Below are positions 1-8,690 of a stretch of 64,000 bases of DNA, piece by piece (positions within the stretch are counted from its first letter, which is position 1; each line of letters starts with the position of its first letter). The translations under genes were made by a program, and so were the position numbers. This stretch comes from an uncultured Caulobacterales bacterium (GTDB lineage: Bacteria; Pseudomonadota; Alphaproteobacteria; Caulobacterales; Maricaulaceae). The notes below the pieces were generated by a model. That model searched no databases. It saw nothing but the letters and a program-made list of their open reading frames with translations, and was not told the origin of the DNA. The DNA is taken from contig CALLBD010000049.1 of NCBI GenBank assembly GCA_938001915.1, forward strand, positions 1-64,000, written 5' to 3'.

Positions 1-944
1 GCGAGATTGACGGTTGAGGCTTTCACCCACTCAGCAGGAATAAGCTGTTTCCCTTCCCATTCTCCGCCTTGCAGGAAGAGCTGTCCAAATTTGGCATAAT
101 CCCGCGTGCGCAGGTTCAACCCGCCAAGCGCAAAAGCTACATCTTTTCCGTCGGTCAAATAGAACGGATTTTTGCCCATGCCGAGATGCGCGCCGTAAGT
201 CTCTTCCCAGAGCTGATGCAGCGTTTTCCCCGTCACCTTGCGCAGCGCCATCGCCGCAACATGCGTATCAATCGAAACATATTGCCAAACGGTACCGGGT
301 TCGTATTGGCGCTCTTCGAGAGTCTCAGTGTAGGCATCCATCGACCCACCAAGCCCCAGCACGCGGCCCATGTCATTAATGTCTGATTTCGGGTCGAGAT
401 AATCCTCGTTGAACTTAACGCCGCTGGCCATATTCAAAATATTGGCAACTGTAGCGCCCTCATAAGCGGTGCCTTTGAGCTGCGGGAGATAGGTTTCAAT
501 GGGCTGGCTAATATTCATCACCCCGTCCTCAATCGCCTGTCCGTAAAGCGCAGACATGAAAGACTTCGCGACAGACCAACTGATGCGCAGGTCATCGCGC
601 TCTGTCCCCTTATAATAACTCTCATGAATGAGTGTCCCGTCACGGATAATGACAAGCGCCGTTGTGTCCAGTTCTTCGAGGGCCGCCGCAAGGTTCGTTT
701 CCTTGCCCGCAACCAGCACCGTTTCAGGCAGTTCTTGAATATCCTCAGGCCATGGCTTTGGCTCACCGATGGCGAGGTCATGATGCAGGAAGGCGGAGTC
801 CATAGAAGAGAAATTCGCGACAATTTTATCGGCATCGAACAAGCTATTGACCGTCAGCAATCGCTGAATTTTCGTCCAGCTCAATGCGATGATAATGATG
901 AACGCGATGAGCAAGCCCAGGCCGCCCCACTTCAAAACTTTCAT
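1..944 (-). CDS. Serine hydrolase of the beta-lactamase/penicillin-binding family (3' end outside window)
   Basis: Reading the minus strand from the ATG at 944 gives about 314 codons without a stop, so the gene runs off the left edge. Residues 6-22 are a hydrophobic anchor or signal (GLLIAFIIIIAL), suggesting a periplasmic membrane-tethered enzyme. An S-V-A-K at about 124-127 fits the SxxK nucleophile motif of class C beta-lactamase-like esterases and peptidases, and Y-V-S at about 222-224 fits the second YxS/N motif. The third motif (HxG or KTG) would lie beyond the edge. The start is one base after the stop of the Gfo/Idh/MocA gene (TAA-C-ATG), with an AGGGGAG ribosome site inside the upstream gene, so the two are probably translationally coupled. 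The substrate is unknown. Confidence 0.85.
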   Translation of the reverse strand, partial: MKVLKWGGLGLLIAFIIIIALSWTKIQRLLTVNSLFDADKIVANFSSMDSAFLHHDLAIGEPKPWPEDIQELPETVLVAGKETNLAAALEELDTTALVIIRDGTLIHESYYKGTERDDLRISWSVAKSFMSALYGQAIEDGVMNISQPIETYLPQLKGTAYEGATVANILNMASGVKFNEDYLDPKSDINDMGRVLGLGGSMDAYTETLEERQYEPGTVWQYVSIDTHVAAMALRKVTGKTLHQLWEETYGAHLGMGKNPFYLTDGKDVAFALGGLNLRTRDYAKFGQLFLQGGEWEGKQLIPAEWVKASTVNL

Positions 945-945
945 G

Positions 946-1848
946 TTACTCTCCCCTGTCAATATGCTCCGCTACCTGAACGGCAATCCGTCCATCCTCT
1001 GCGCTCACGATGACGGCATCGCCGTCCAACACGGCCCGCACAAAACTATCCGTCGCAGCGCCCAGACTATCTCTCGCCATCTCACTCTCCCCGAATTTTT
1101 CATTGAGTGCAAATTTGGTCGTGTTCTTCAAGGTCTTGGCATTGAAATCGATGCATACCTCACCTGAGGCATAGGTCAATTTCATCCAGCGCTCGCTTTG
1201 CTCCACCACACGGCTCGCGGTTAGCCGGACAATCGTCGTCCCGTAGCGCAAACGTCCATATGACATATCCGCTGTCGTAGAGCGCACACACCCCGAAAGT
1301 CCCGCAACCTCATCTGGGGCGCAGCCCATAACGGCCGTGCAAAGATCAATATCATGGGTCATCAAATCAAAGGTCACGGAAGCATCTGTGCCCCGCAATG
1401 AATAAGGTGAATTACGGACGGCCTCTATTTTCAAGGGCGGCTCGCCAAGTGAGAGCAACCCGATTGCCTCAAAAACCATGCGTTCCTGATGGCCCACCTG
1501 CACCGTGAGCATTTTCGATTTTGCCAGCGCCGCAATCTTGGCCGCCGTATCAGCGGTCATCGCGAGCGGCTTTTCGATCAGACAATGGCATCCTGACGCT
1601 AGGGCCTGAAGAGCGATTGCACCGTGCGTGCTCGCAGGGGATGCAATGACTACGGCGTCTGATAGAACCAACAGCTCGTCTAGCTCTAAATGGGGAACGT
1701 CATGTTTTGCCGCAAGTTTAGAACCGCGCGCGGCGTTTTGATCGACAACACCCGCAAACTTCACCCGCGGGTGAGCGCTCAATTTATCGGCATGATATCC
1801 GGCGAAGACACCCGCGCCAATAAGGCCAATTTTTAATTGCTTAGACAT
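946..1848 (-). CDS. Gfo/Idh/MocA family NAD(P)-dependent oxidoreductase
   Basis: This 300-residue protein has an N-terminal Rossmann fold with GxGxxA-like GLIGAGVFAGYH at about 8-19. The EKPLAMT block typical of Gfo/Idh/MocA enzymes is at about 92-98, where Lys93 would contact cofactor and substrate. THDIDL around residue 165 is where the family keeps its catalytic His/Asp. Such enzymes oxidise or reduce sugars, inositols or related polyols; the substrate cannot be told here. The ATG at 1848 is preceded by AAGGTGG. It shares a transcript with the serine hydrolase, separated by one base. Confidence 0.85.
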   Translation of the reverse strand: MSKQLKIGLIGAGVFAGYHADKLSAHPRVKFAGVVDQNAARGSKLAAKHDVPHLELDELLVLSDAVVIASPASTHGAIALQALASGCHCLIEKPLAMTADTAAKIAALAKSKMLTVQVGHQERMVFEAIGLLSLGEPPLKIEAVRNSPYSLRGTDASVTFDLMTHDIDLCTAVMGCAPDEVAGLSGCVRSTTADMSYGRLRYGTTIVRLTASRVVEQSERWMKLTYASGEVCIDFNAKTLKNTTKFALNEKFGESEMARDSLGAATDSFVRAVLDGDAVIVSAEDGRIAVQVAEHIDRGE

Positions 1849-1992
1849 GCCACCTTAACGCCGCTGGGCCGCTATTTTGCAAGGAAAAATGAGAGAATCA
1901 CTGAGGGATAGTTTACAATGCAATCCGCTATTTTTTTCGCTTGGAAACGAAATTTGACCCCGCGAAAGGTAAAATCACGAAATTCAAACGCC

Positions 1993-2028
1993 TTTATGGG
2001 GGTAAAAAACACCAAAAACCCCCATAAA
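1993..2028. promoter_or_regulatory. Perfect 11-bp inverted repeat upstream of the HU gene
   Basis: TTTATGGGGGT (1993-2003) and ACCCCCATAAA (2018-2028) are exact reverse complements separated by 14 A-rich bases, about 100 bp before the HU start. There is no T-run directly after the second arm, so it does not look like a standard terminator. An operator or an mRNA leader hairpin for the HU gene is more likely. The rest of the 277-bp gap (1849-2125) is AT-rich and holds no ORF that I can support. Confidence 0.45.
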
Positions 2029-2125
2029 ACTGCGGTTTTTGATGACAGTCCATCCCTAATCCTTAAGCTCTATTCCAGTTGCTTGGCGTAAGACTGGGCA
2101 CACTTCATCATGAGGGAGAATCCAG

Positions 2126-2398
2126 ATGAACAAAAAAGAACTTGTAAACGCATTGGCCGCACAAACTGGTGCATCACAAGCGGACTGCGGTGAGATGCTA
2201 AACGCATTTTGTGAAGTTGTCACAAATGAAATGAAGCAAGGCGATGGCACAAAAGTTGTTATCCCAGGCTTTGGTCAATTCGTGGCCAAACATCGCCCAT
2301 CTCGCGAGATGCGCAATCCATCGACAGGGAAGATGATGATGTCAAAAGCAAAGACGTCAGCCTCGTTCAAACCTGCGGCAGCGCTAAAAGACCTCTAG
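2126..2398 (+). CDS. hup: HU/IHF-family histone-like DNA-binding protein
   Basis: This 90-residue protein has the normal HU length. It starts with MNKKELVNALA, the usual helix-1 opening. PGFGQF at about 48-53 begins the beta-arm, followed by the R-x2-R-x2-RNPSTG arm tip that carries the intercalating proline. The family binds and bends DNA in the nucleoid. Single-gene HU homodimers are common in alphaproteobacteria, and this copy reads as HU rather than IhfA/IhfB. The ATG is preceded by GGGAGA at a spacing of 6. It is a monocistronic unit with its own terminator at 2425-2453. Confidence 0.9.
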   Translation: MNKKELVNALAAQTGASQADCGEMLNAFCEVVTNEMKQGDGTKVVIPGFGQFVAKHRPSREMRNPSTGKMMMSKAKTSASFKPAAALKDL

Positions 2399-2424
2399 GC
2401 CTTACGCCAGCTTCAAAAGCTCTC

Positions 2425-2453
2425 AACCGTCCCTTTTCAGGGGCGGTTTTTTT
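2425..2453 (+). terminator. Intrinsic terminator of the HU gene
   Basis: AACCGTCCC and GGGGCGGTT pair over 9 bp (one G-U) around a six-base loop and run directly into seven T residues. It lies 27 bp after the HU stop. Confidence 0.85.
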
Positions 2454-2472
2454 ATGTCTTTAATTAGAGCCC

Positions 2473-3852
2473 TTACCCGGCCAGACGCGCAGCGTCTTCT
2501 TGGCGGTAACTTCCCAGCTCTTCAGAGATGAGAAACGCCAGCTCAAGGGCTTGGTTGGCATTTAAGCGCGGATCACAATGTGTGTGATAGCGCGAGGATA
2601 AATCAGCCTCGCTCACCGCGCTCGCGGAGCCGCCCAAACATTCAGTGACATTTTGACCCGTCATTTCGAAATGTACGCCGCCCGGCCAGCAGCCCTCCGA
2701 ATGAAGAACCTGCATGAACTGTCGCACCTCTGTCAGAATATTATCGAAAGGCCGCGTTTTATATCCGCTGTCTGTTTTAATCGTATTGCCGTGCATCGGG
2801 TCGCAAGACCATACGACATGACGCCCTGCCTTTTTTACAGCGCGTGCAAGGGTCGGCAGACCCTTTGCGACCTTGTCATGCCCATAGCGCGCAATCAAAG
2901 TCATACGGCCTGGCTCATTTTGCGGGTTCAGAACATCCAAGAGACGCATGAGTTCATCAGGCGCCAAGCCTTCACCAATCTTCATCGCAATAGGGTTCTC
3001 GATACCGCGCATGAATTCAACATGCGCATGATCAAGCTGACGCGTGCGGTTACCAATCCAGAGCATATGCGCCGAGGTGTCATACCACCGCCCCGTCGTA
3101 CTATCGATGCGTGTCATGGCTTCTTCATAGCCAAGCAAAAGACCCTCATGCGATGTATAGAAATCTGTTGCTGCCATTTGCGGTGTAGACGCAGGGGTCA
3201 CGCCGCAGGCTTCCATGAAGTTTAGCGCTTCTTCAATTTTCTCGCAAAGCACTTTATATTTGGCTGTTTGCTCGGACCCATCAACAAACCCCAGCGTCCA
3301 TTTATGGATATTCCGAAGATTCGCATATCCACCTGTCGCAAAAGCGCGAAGGAGGTTCATGGTCGACGCGGATTGACCATAGGCTTTCAGCAAACGTTGC
3401 GGGTCAGGCAAACGGGTCTCGGGATCAAACTCCATCCCATTGATATTATCCCCGCGGTAAGACGGTAGCTCAACGCCATCACGGACTTCAACGGGCGAGC
3501 TTCGAGGCTTGCCGAACTGTCCGGCGATACGGCCAACTTTTACAACAGGCTGCCCTGCGCCATAGGTCAAGACCACCGCCATTTGCATCATGACGCGGAA
3601 CATATCGCGAAGGTTATCCGGGTGGAATTCTTTGAAGCTCTCCGCGCAATCTCCGCCCTGCATGAGGAAGGCTTTTCCCATAGCCACATCGCCTAGGCGC
3701 TGTTTTAACCGTCGTGCCTCTCCCGCAAATACGAGCGGCGGATAGCCCTTTAGGGTTGTCTCAACATCCTTCAACGCTCCCAGGTCTGGATAATCGGTTG
3801 GGATGTGCTTAGCGGGTTTATTGCGCCAGCTAGACGGCGTCCATTTGGTCAT
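2473..3852 (-). CDS. Class II 3-deoxy-7-phosphoheptulonate (DAHP) synthase
   Basis: This 459-residue enzyme condenses phosphoenolpyruvate and erythrose 4-phosphate in the first step of the shikimate pathway. The class II (plant/Mycobacterium-type) signature is clear: LMQGGDCAESF around residue 64-74 with the metal-binding Cys, KIGEGLAPDEL, WSCDPMHGNT, HFEMTGQNVTEC and CDPRLNANQALEL near the C terminus. Length and motif order are complete. It converges on the HU terminator and follows gor at 106 bp on the same strand, so it could be read from the glmU-rpiA-gor unit or from its own promoter. Confidence 0.95.
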   Translation of the reverse strand: MTKWTPSSWRNKPAKHIPTDYPDLGALKDVETTLKGYPPLVFAGEARRLKQRLGDVAMGKAFLMQGGDCAESFKEFHPDNLRDMFRVMMQMAVVLTYGAGQPVVKVGRIAGQFGKPRSSPVEVRDGVELPSYRGDNINGMEFDPETRLPDPQRLLKAYGQSASTMNLLRAFATGGYANLRNIHKWTLGFVDGSEQTAKYKVLCEKIEEALNFMEACGVTPASTPQMAATDFYTSHEGLLLGYEEAMTRIDSTTGRWYDTSAHMLWIGNRTRQLDHAHVEFMRGIENPIAMKIGEGLAPDELMRLLDVLNPQNEPGRMTLIARYGHDKVAKGLPTLARAVKKAGRHVVWSCDPMHGNTIKTDSGYKTRPFDNILTEVRQFMQVLHSEGCWPGGVHFEMTGQNVTECLGGSASAVSEADLSSRYHTHCDPRLNANQALELAFLISEELGSYRQEDAARLAG

Positions 3853-3958
3853 CTTATTGTCCTTTTACGCAACAAACTTGCGTCAACGTATGCCGAGGAT
3901 AACAGTTGCGGATAATTTTGCCTAGCCTGAGTTCATGTGCTGGTAAAAAAATATCAGC

Positions 3959-5320
3959 TCAGCTTTCTCTCGCTTTCAATGTCACAATTTCTTCTGCGAG
4001 CGTCGGGTGGACGGCACAGGTCGCGTCGAAGTCAGCCTTGGTCAAACCCGCTTTCACGCAAATACCGAGCGCTTGGATAATTTCGCCGCTATAATCGCCG
4101 ACCATATGGATGCCGATGACAGTCTCTTTTTCGCCTTGCGTAATGAGCTTCATCAATACGCGATGCGGATTGCCTGACAGAGCATTTTTCATGGGGCGAA
4201 AATCTGTCGCATAAATCGTGATATCATCACCATGTGTGCGCCGGGCCTCTTCCTCAGACAGCCCAACACTCCCTACCGGTGGGCGCGTAAAGACGGCACT
4301 CGCGATGTTGGAATGATCATAAGCGGTTTTATTTTTCTTGAAGACAGTTTCAATAAAGGCCACCGCCTCTCTGATGGCGACAGGCGTGAGATTTACGCGG
4401 TTGGTAACATCCCCAACGGCGTAGATATTTTTGGCCGAGCTTTTTGAATAGGCATCGACAACAATCGCGCCGGACCCGTCGACCTTCACGCCAGCCTTTT
4501 CCAATCCTAGGGTCTCCGTATTGGGCTTACGGCCTGTCGCCATAAAGACGACATCTGTGCCAATTTTTGAGCCATCATCAAATGTCACAATATAGCCGCC
4601 CGAAGTCTTTTTAATCTCAGTTGGGCTGACTTTGTATTTCACGTCGATTTTATTGTTGACCTGGAGCGCGCCGACTTGCTCACGGACTTCCTCGTCAAAT
4701 CCGTTGAGCAGCTTATCCCCGCGGTAAGCCTGCGTCGTCGTCACGCCTAACCCCGCATAGATACCCGCAAATTCACAGGCAATATAGCCGCCGCCAATGA
4801 CCAAGGCGCGGTCAGGCAGAGCCTCTAAGGTAAAGGCATCATCCGAGACAATGGCATGTTCCGCGCCTTTGATATTCGGCGTCCAAGGGTAGCCGCCGAC
4901 GGCTACGAGGATTGTTTTAGCCGTTACCGTCTTCCCGCTTGTGGTCAATCGCAGCGTGTGCGCGTCGACAAATACTGCGCGTTCCCGGTAAAGCGTCGCG
5001 CCATTTTTCTCTAAGATATTGCCGTAAATCCCTGACAGACGAGAGACCTCTTTTTGGATGGCATCGCGCAGCGTCGGCCAATCAAAGGACACCTCACCTG
5101 TTGACCAACCATATTGGGCCGCTTCGCGAAGGCTCGCACCGTAATCGGCACCATAGACGAGATATTTCTTGGGCACACAGCCCCGTACAACACAGGTCCC
5201 GCCGGGCAGGCTCTCCTCGGCCACGGCGACGCGTTTTCCGAGCTGCGCTGCCAAACGCCCCGCCCGCACACCGCCAGACCCTGCACCAATTATAAAAAGG
5301 TCAAAATCATATTCAGTCAT
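3959..5320 (-). CDS. gor: Glutathione-disulfide reductase
   Basis: This 453-residue flavoprotein reduces GSSG with NADPH. The FAD-binding GAGSGGVRAGRLAA is at about 12-25 and the redox disulfide is in GGTCVVRGCVPKK (Cys43, Cys48), the form typical of glutathione reductase rather than lipoamide dehydrogenase. The NADPH Rossmann segment GGGYIACEFAGIYAGLG lies mid-protein. The dimer-partner acid-base pair is HPTLAEE (His438, Glu443). It follows rpiA by 55 bp on the same strand, close to pentose-phosphate NADPH supply, though that functional link is inference. Confidence 0.93.
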   Translation of the reverse strand: MTEYDFDLFIIGAGSGGVRAGRLAAQLGKRVAVAEESLPGGTCVVRGCVPKKYLVYGADYGASLREAAQYGWSTGEVSFDWPTLRDAIQKEVSRLSGIYGNILEKNGATLYRERAVFVDAHTLRLTTSGKTVTAKTILVAVGGYPWTPNIKGAEHAIVSDDAFTLEALPDRALVIGGGYIACEFAGIYAGLGVTTTQAYRGDKLLNGFDEEVREQVGALQVNNKIDVKYKVSPTEIKKTSGGYIVTFDDGSKIGTDVVFMATGRKPNTETLGLEKAGVKVDGSGAIVVDAYSKSSAKNIYAVGDVTNRVNLTPVAIREAVAFIETVFKKNKTAYDHSNIASAVFTRPPVGSVGLSEEEARRTHGDDITIYATDFRPMKNALSGNPHRVLMKLITQGEKETVIGIHMVGDYSGEIIQALGICVKAGLTKADFDATCAVHPTLAEEIVTLKARES

Positions 5321-5375
5321 AAGGCAGTCTCTCCGAACTCAAATTCAACATCTTTTTGCCAAACAGGCGTCGTTT

Positions 5376-6080
5376 TTAATCTCGCGAAAGTTCGATGACC
5401 CGCGCGTGGTCTGCTTCCCCGACGATTAGAACATCAGCTAGATCAATGAACAAACCATGCTCCATGACGCCTGGGATTTGACTTAGGGCCAGCGCCGTAT
5501 CCGCTGGGTTTGGAATGGCTTTGCACTTACTATCAAGAATGTAATTCCCGCCATCCGTCACCAACGGTCCAGACCCGTCTTTCATCTGACGCAAGACCGT
5601 TTGCGCCTCTTTACAGCCCGTCACTTTTAAGGCGTCGAACACTTGTTCGGCCGTCAGGGCCATACCGAAGGGGTCGACCTCTATGGGGAGCGGGAATTTA
5701 CCCAAAATTTCGACCATTTTTGACGCATCAACAATCACCAACATACGCTCACTGGCATTTGCGATAATTTTCTCTCGCAGGAGACATGCGCCGCCGCCTT
5801 TAATAAGGTTAAACGCCGGGTCGACTTCATCGGCTCCGTCAATTGTTAAATGGATGCGGTCTACCTTATCTGGTTCAATCAGTGGAACGCCCGCCTCAAT
5901 CGCACATTCAGCCGTGCGTTTTGACGTCGGTACGCCAACAACCTTCATGCCGCCTGCGACCTTCTCGCCAAGGCGATCAATAAATATTTCCGCTGTCGAG
6001 CCTGATCCAAGCCCTAATGTCATGCCGCTTTCGACAAAATCTAGCGCAGCCAAAGCTGCATTTTCTTTTACAACACTCAC
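5376..6080 (-). CDS. rpiA: Ribose-5-phosphate isomerase A
   Basis: It interconverts ribose 5-phosphate and ribulose 5-phosphate in the pentose phosphate pathway. I chose the GTG at 6080, giving a 234-residue protein starting (V)SVVKENAALAAL. This GTG shares its first base with the glmU TAG stop (TAGTG), a coupling arrangement repeated elsewhere in the window. A longer in-frame reading to 6131 would run deep into glmU and adds no family sequence. Motifs: LGLGSGSTAEIFI (phosphate loop), TIDGADEVD (catalytic Asp) and KGGGACLLREKI (Lys and Glu). Confidence 0.95.
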   Translation of the reverse strand: MSVVKENAALAALDFVESGMTLGLGSGSTAEIFIDRLGEKVAGGMKVVGVPTSKRTAECAIEAGVPLIEPDKVDRIHLTIDGADEVDPAFNLIKGGGACLLREKIIANASERMLVIVDASKMVEILGKFPLPIEVDPFGMALTAEQVFDALKVTGCKEAQTVLRQMKDGSGPLVTDGGNYILDSKCKAIPNPADTALALSQIPGVMEHGLFIDLADVLIVGEADHARVIELSRD

Positions 6081-7420
6081 TATTTTTTCGCCTTTAATTT
6101 TTCCTGAACGGCACGGAAACGTGCGCCCCATCCGTCTTTATTCACCTGCTTGCTCCGCGCGAGGGCTAAAGCATCATCTGGAACATCATCTGTTACGACG
6201 CCCCCCGACCCCAAAAATGCGCCAGCGCCGATTGTCACGGGTGCAACCAATGAGCTGTTGGAGCCAACAAAAGCCCCATCCCCAATTGTTGTTTTGTGCT
6301 TATTGTAGCCGTCATAATTGCAGGTAATCGTCCCCGCACCAACATTCACACCTTCACCCAAATCAGCATCACCTACATAGGATAGATGATTAATTTTACT
6401 GCCTTTTCCAACAATAGCCTTTTTGGTTTCAACAAAATTCCCGACTTTCGTATTGTCTGACAATTTCGTTCCGGGGCGCAAGCGAGCATAAGGGCCAATA
6501 TTCGCATCTTCACCCACATCTGCGCCCTCAAGATGACAAAACGCGTGAATGGTCGCGCCGCGCCTAACGGTTACGCCAGGGCCAAACACAACATTGGCGT
6601 CTACGGTTACGTCATTTTCCAATACCGTGTCATAGGAAAAGAAAACTGTCTCTGGGTGTTTCAAACTCACTCCAGCTTTCATCGCCGCCTCTCGCATTAC
6701 CGCTTGGAAGGCCCCCTCGGCCTGCGCCAAATCTGTTCTATCATTAACGCCTAAAACTTCGGTTTCGGACGCATGGACAACTGTCGCTTTTTTACCGTCG
6801 CCACGCAATATCTCGACAATATCGGTAAGGTAATATTCGCCTTTTATATTATCATTGGTCACGCGATCACACGCCGAGAATAAATCCGTCGCTGATGCCG
6901 CGAGGACACCAGAATTACAAAGTCCGATTTTGAGTTGTTCTTCAGAGCATTCTTTCGCCTCGACGATAGCATCAAGGTCAGACCCCGTCGTGACCAAACG
7001 TCCGTAAGCGGCAGGGTCTTCTGGTTCAAAACCGAGAACAGCTAGAGAATGAGTCTCAAAGGCATCAAAAACGCGCGAGAGAGTTTCATTAGAAATCAAA
7101 GGCGTGTCCGCATAGAGCACTACGACCTCCCCGTCGAACCCCGCTAAAGCCTCTTTCGCGCATTGCACAGCGTGACCTGTCCCCTGCTGCGGCTCTTGTA
7201 TGGCAATATCCAGACCTTGCGCTTCGGCCGCCGCGCGCACATCGGCATTGCCTTCGCCAACAACACAGACAATTTTTTCAACGCCCGCACCGCGCGCCAG
7301 CGCTGTGACCCAATCAATCATGGGCCGCCCGCCCACGGGATGCAAAACCTTGGAACGAGGGGATTTCATCCGCGTGCTTTTCCCTGCGGCGAGAATGATT
7401 GCGGCGCGTCTAGTTGTCAT
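6080..7420 (-). CDS. glmU: Bifunctional GlmU: GlcN-1-P acetyltransferase / GlcNAc-1-P uridylyltransferase
   Basis: It makes UDP-GlcNAc for peptidoglycan and lipid A. The N-terminal nucleotidyltransferase starts AAIILAAGKSTRMKS with the K-V-L-H lysine following, then YADTPL as the metal-binding segment. The C-terminal half is a left-handed beta-helix of hexapeptide repeats with NFVETKKA, HLSYVGDADLG and ITCNYDGYNKHKT, the acetyltransferase active site. I used the ATG at 7420 (446 residues); a TTG two codons upstream is less likely because GAGAG lies 8 bases before the ATG. It is divergent from the phosphoglycolate phosphatase across 78 bp and overlaps rpiA by one base. Confidence 0.95.
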   Translation of the reverse strand: MTTRRAAIILAAGKSTRMKSPRSKVLHPVGGRPMIDWVTALARGAGVEKIVCVVGEGNADVRAAAEAQGLDIAIQEPQQGTGHAVQCAKEALAGFDGEVVVLYADTPLISNETLSRVFDAFETHSLAVLGFEPEDPAAYGRLVTTGSDLDAIVEAKECSEEQLKIGLCNSGVLAASATDLFSACDRVTNDNIKGEYYLTDIVEILRGDGKKATVVHASETEVLGVNDRTDLAQAEGAFQAVMREAAMKAGVSLKHPETVFFSYDTVLENDVTVDANVVFGPGVTVRRGATIHAFCHLEGADVGEDANIGPYARLRPGTKLSDNTKVGNFVETKKAIVGKGSKINHLSYVGDADLGEGVNVGAGTITCNYDGYNKHKTTIGDGAFVGSNSSLVAPVTIGAGAFLGSGGVVTDDVPDDALALARSKQVNKDGWGARFRAVQEKLKAKK

Positions 7421-7498
7421 GTTCAATTCTCTCTTCTAGGAATCCTTACTTGCCCTAGCGCATCAGCCGCTTCACCGCACGGAAGAATCGAGACGCAT

Positions 7499-8194
7499 AT
7501 GAAAAAAAACATATATAAGCCGCTTAGCGGCCTAAGCATCTGCTTCGACCTTGACGGCACCCTAGTCGACACAGCTCCTGATCTCGTCCGGGTTACCAAT
7601 GAAGTCATTGCAAGCCGCGGACATGGCCCCGTCAACTACCGCAAAGCGCGCCGCGCCGTAGGCTATGGCTCCCGCCGCATGATTACGGACGCCTTAGCTG
7701 ATGTCGGGGATATTGCGAGCGATGCCGAAGTGGACGAGATGCAAAAAGCGTTTCTAGCGCGATATGCGGCATCAATTGACCAGCTCTCACAACCATTCCT
7801 CGGGGTTGAAGAGACTTTGATTACGCTTCGCAACCTCGGCGCGGAGCTGTCCGTTTGCACCAATAAACCGGGATGGCTTGCTCGCCCCCTCATGAAAGCC
7901 TTGAAGTTAAGTCACTACTTTGTGCGGATTGTTGGCAGTGACGATACCCGCCGAAATAAACCATCTCGAGAGCATATTTTTGAGGCGGCAGGCCACCGAG
8001 CTCGTCACCGCATTGTAATGGTCGGAGATAGCTGGCCAGATATGCGCGCAGCCCATAATGCCAATGTGCATGCTGTCTTTATGACATTTGGCTACACACC
8101 CATACCCCAATTAAGATTAAGGGCCGACACACGATTATCGCGGTTTCGCGATATCGTGCCGGCCCTCTTAGACCACTATCAAGAGTGGCCTTAG
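7499..8194 (+). CDS. gph: HAD-IA phosphatase, probable phosphoglycolate phosphatase
   Basis: This 231-residue HAD enzyme has motif I FDLDGTLVDTAPDLV, the Gph-type signature, near residue 16-30. Motif II is the Thr in VCTNKP, motif III the Lys in RRNKPS, and motif IV VGDSWPDMRAA. The family dephosphorylates 2-phosphoglycolate formed by oxygenase activity or DNA repair. The open frame extends upstream to 7163, but that part is antisense to glmU. The ATG at 7499, with GAG 6 bases before it, is the natural start. Related HAD phosphatases (for example PpaX-like) cannot be excluded. Confidence 0.85.
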   Translation: MKKNIYKPLSGLSICFDLDGTLVDTAPDLVRVTNEVIASRGHGPVNYRKARRAVGYGSRRMITDALADVGDIASDAEVDEMQKAFLARYAASIDQLSQPFLGVEETLITLRNLGAELSVCTNKPGWLARPLMKALKLSHYFVRIVGSDDTRRNKPSREHIFEAAGHRARHRIVMVGDSWPDMRAAHNANVHAVFMTFGYTPIPQLRLRADTRLSRFRDIVPALLDHYQEWP

Positions 8195-8206
8195 ATATTA
8201 GATAGC

Positions 8207-8407
8207 TTAGCCGAAGTTCTCAGGCTTTTTCGCTGGCACACCATTAACAAGTGTCGAGCGTACATCTGTGCGCGCAGAGCGCATTGACGCCAGAAAACCA
8301 CCTTGGACAAGATTAACACGAACTTCATGTCCGCGCTCAGCCCAGTAAGCTTCGATTTGTTCTTTTAAACGTTCCGCGCCCTCGCGCGTACAATAATCAC
8401 CTTTCAT
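8207..8407 (-). CDS. Small conserved-looking hypothetical protein (66 aa)
   Basis: The 66-residue product begins MKGDYCTREGAERLKEQIE. It has a predicted helix with alternating charge at 8-25, then an alternating hydrophobic strand around VRVNLVQGGF and a basic loop SMRSARTDVRS. I do not recognise a named domain. The gene looks real because GAGG sits 6 bases before the ATG, the codon use matches its neighbours, and it fills the gap convergent with gph. The gap upstream (8408-8690, 283 bp) is AT-rich with no convincing gene and presumably holds its promoter. Confidence 0.7.
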   Translation of the reverse strand: MKGDYCTREGAERLKEQIEAYWAERGHEVRVNLVQGGFLASMRSARTDVRSTLVNGVPAKKPENFG

Positions 8408-8690
8408 AAGGTCCTCTTATGCTGTGCGGGTCGACCGTCCCTGACGAAACCGCGAATTAGTGTATTCCCTTTAGTGTTAGATAGGCATAAGTCGGGCAAA
8501 TTTCACTTCAATTCGCGCGTTATTCCTATAAAAAACCGTAATCTTTGAGAGCACTGCATTTTACATGCAAGACCTCATTGACGTAGCTTTCCCTAACTGC
8601 GCCGCGCCATTAGTCCAACTTATCTATAGTGGAAAGGGAAAAATGAAATTTTTCGTATTTTTTTTGTATTTCAGCCCAAAACGAGACGTT

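Noticed and set aside
518-835. Open minus-strand frame of about 105 codons starting MPIKLSRISL
   Set aside because: It is out of frame with the serine hydrolase that clearly reads through 1-944 with SxxK and YxS motifs.
6081-6131. Longer start for rpiA
   Set aside because: It lies wholly inside glmU; the GTG overlapping the glmU stop gives the expected RpiA N terminus.
7163-7498. 112-codon N-terminal extension of the phosphoglycolate phosphatase
   Set aside because: It is antisense to glmU, has no family similarity, and the ATG at 7499 directly precedes the HAD motif.
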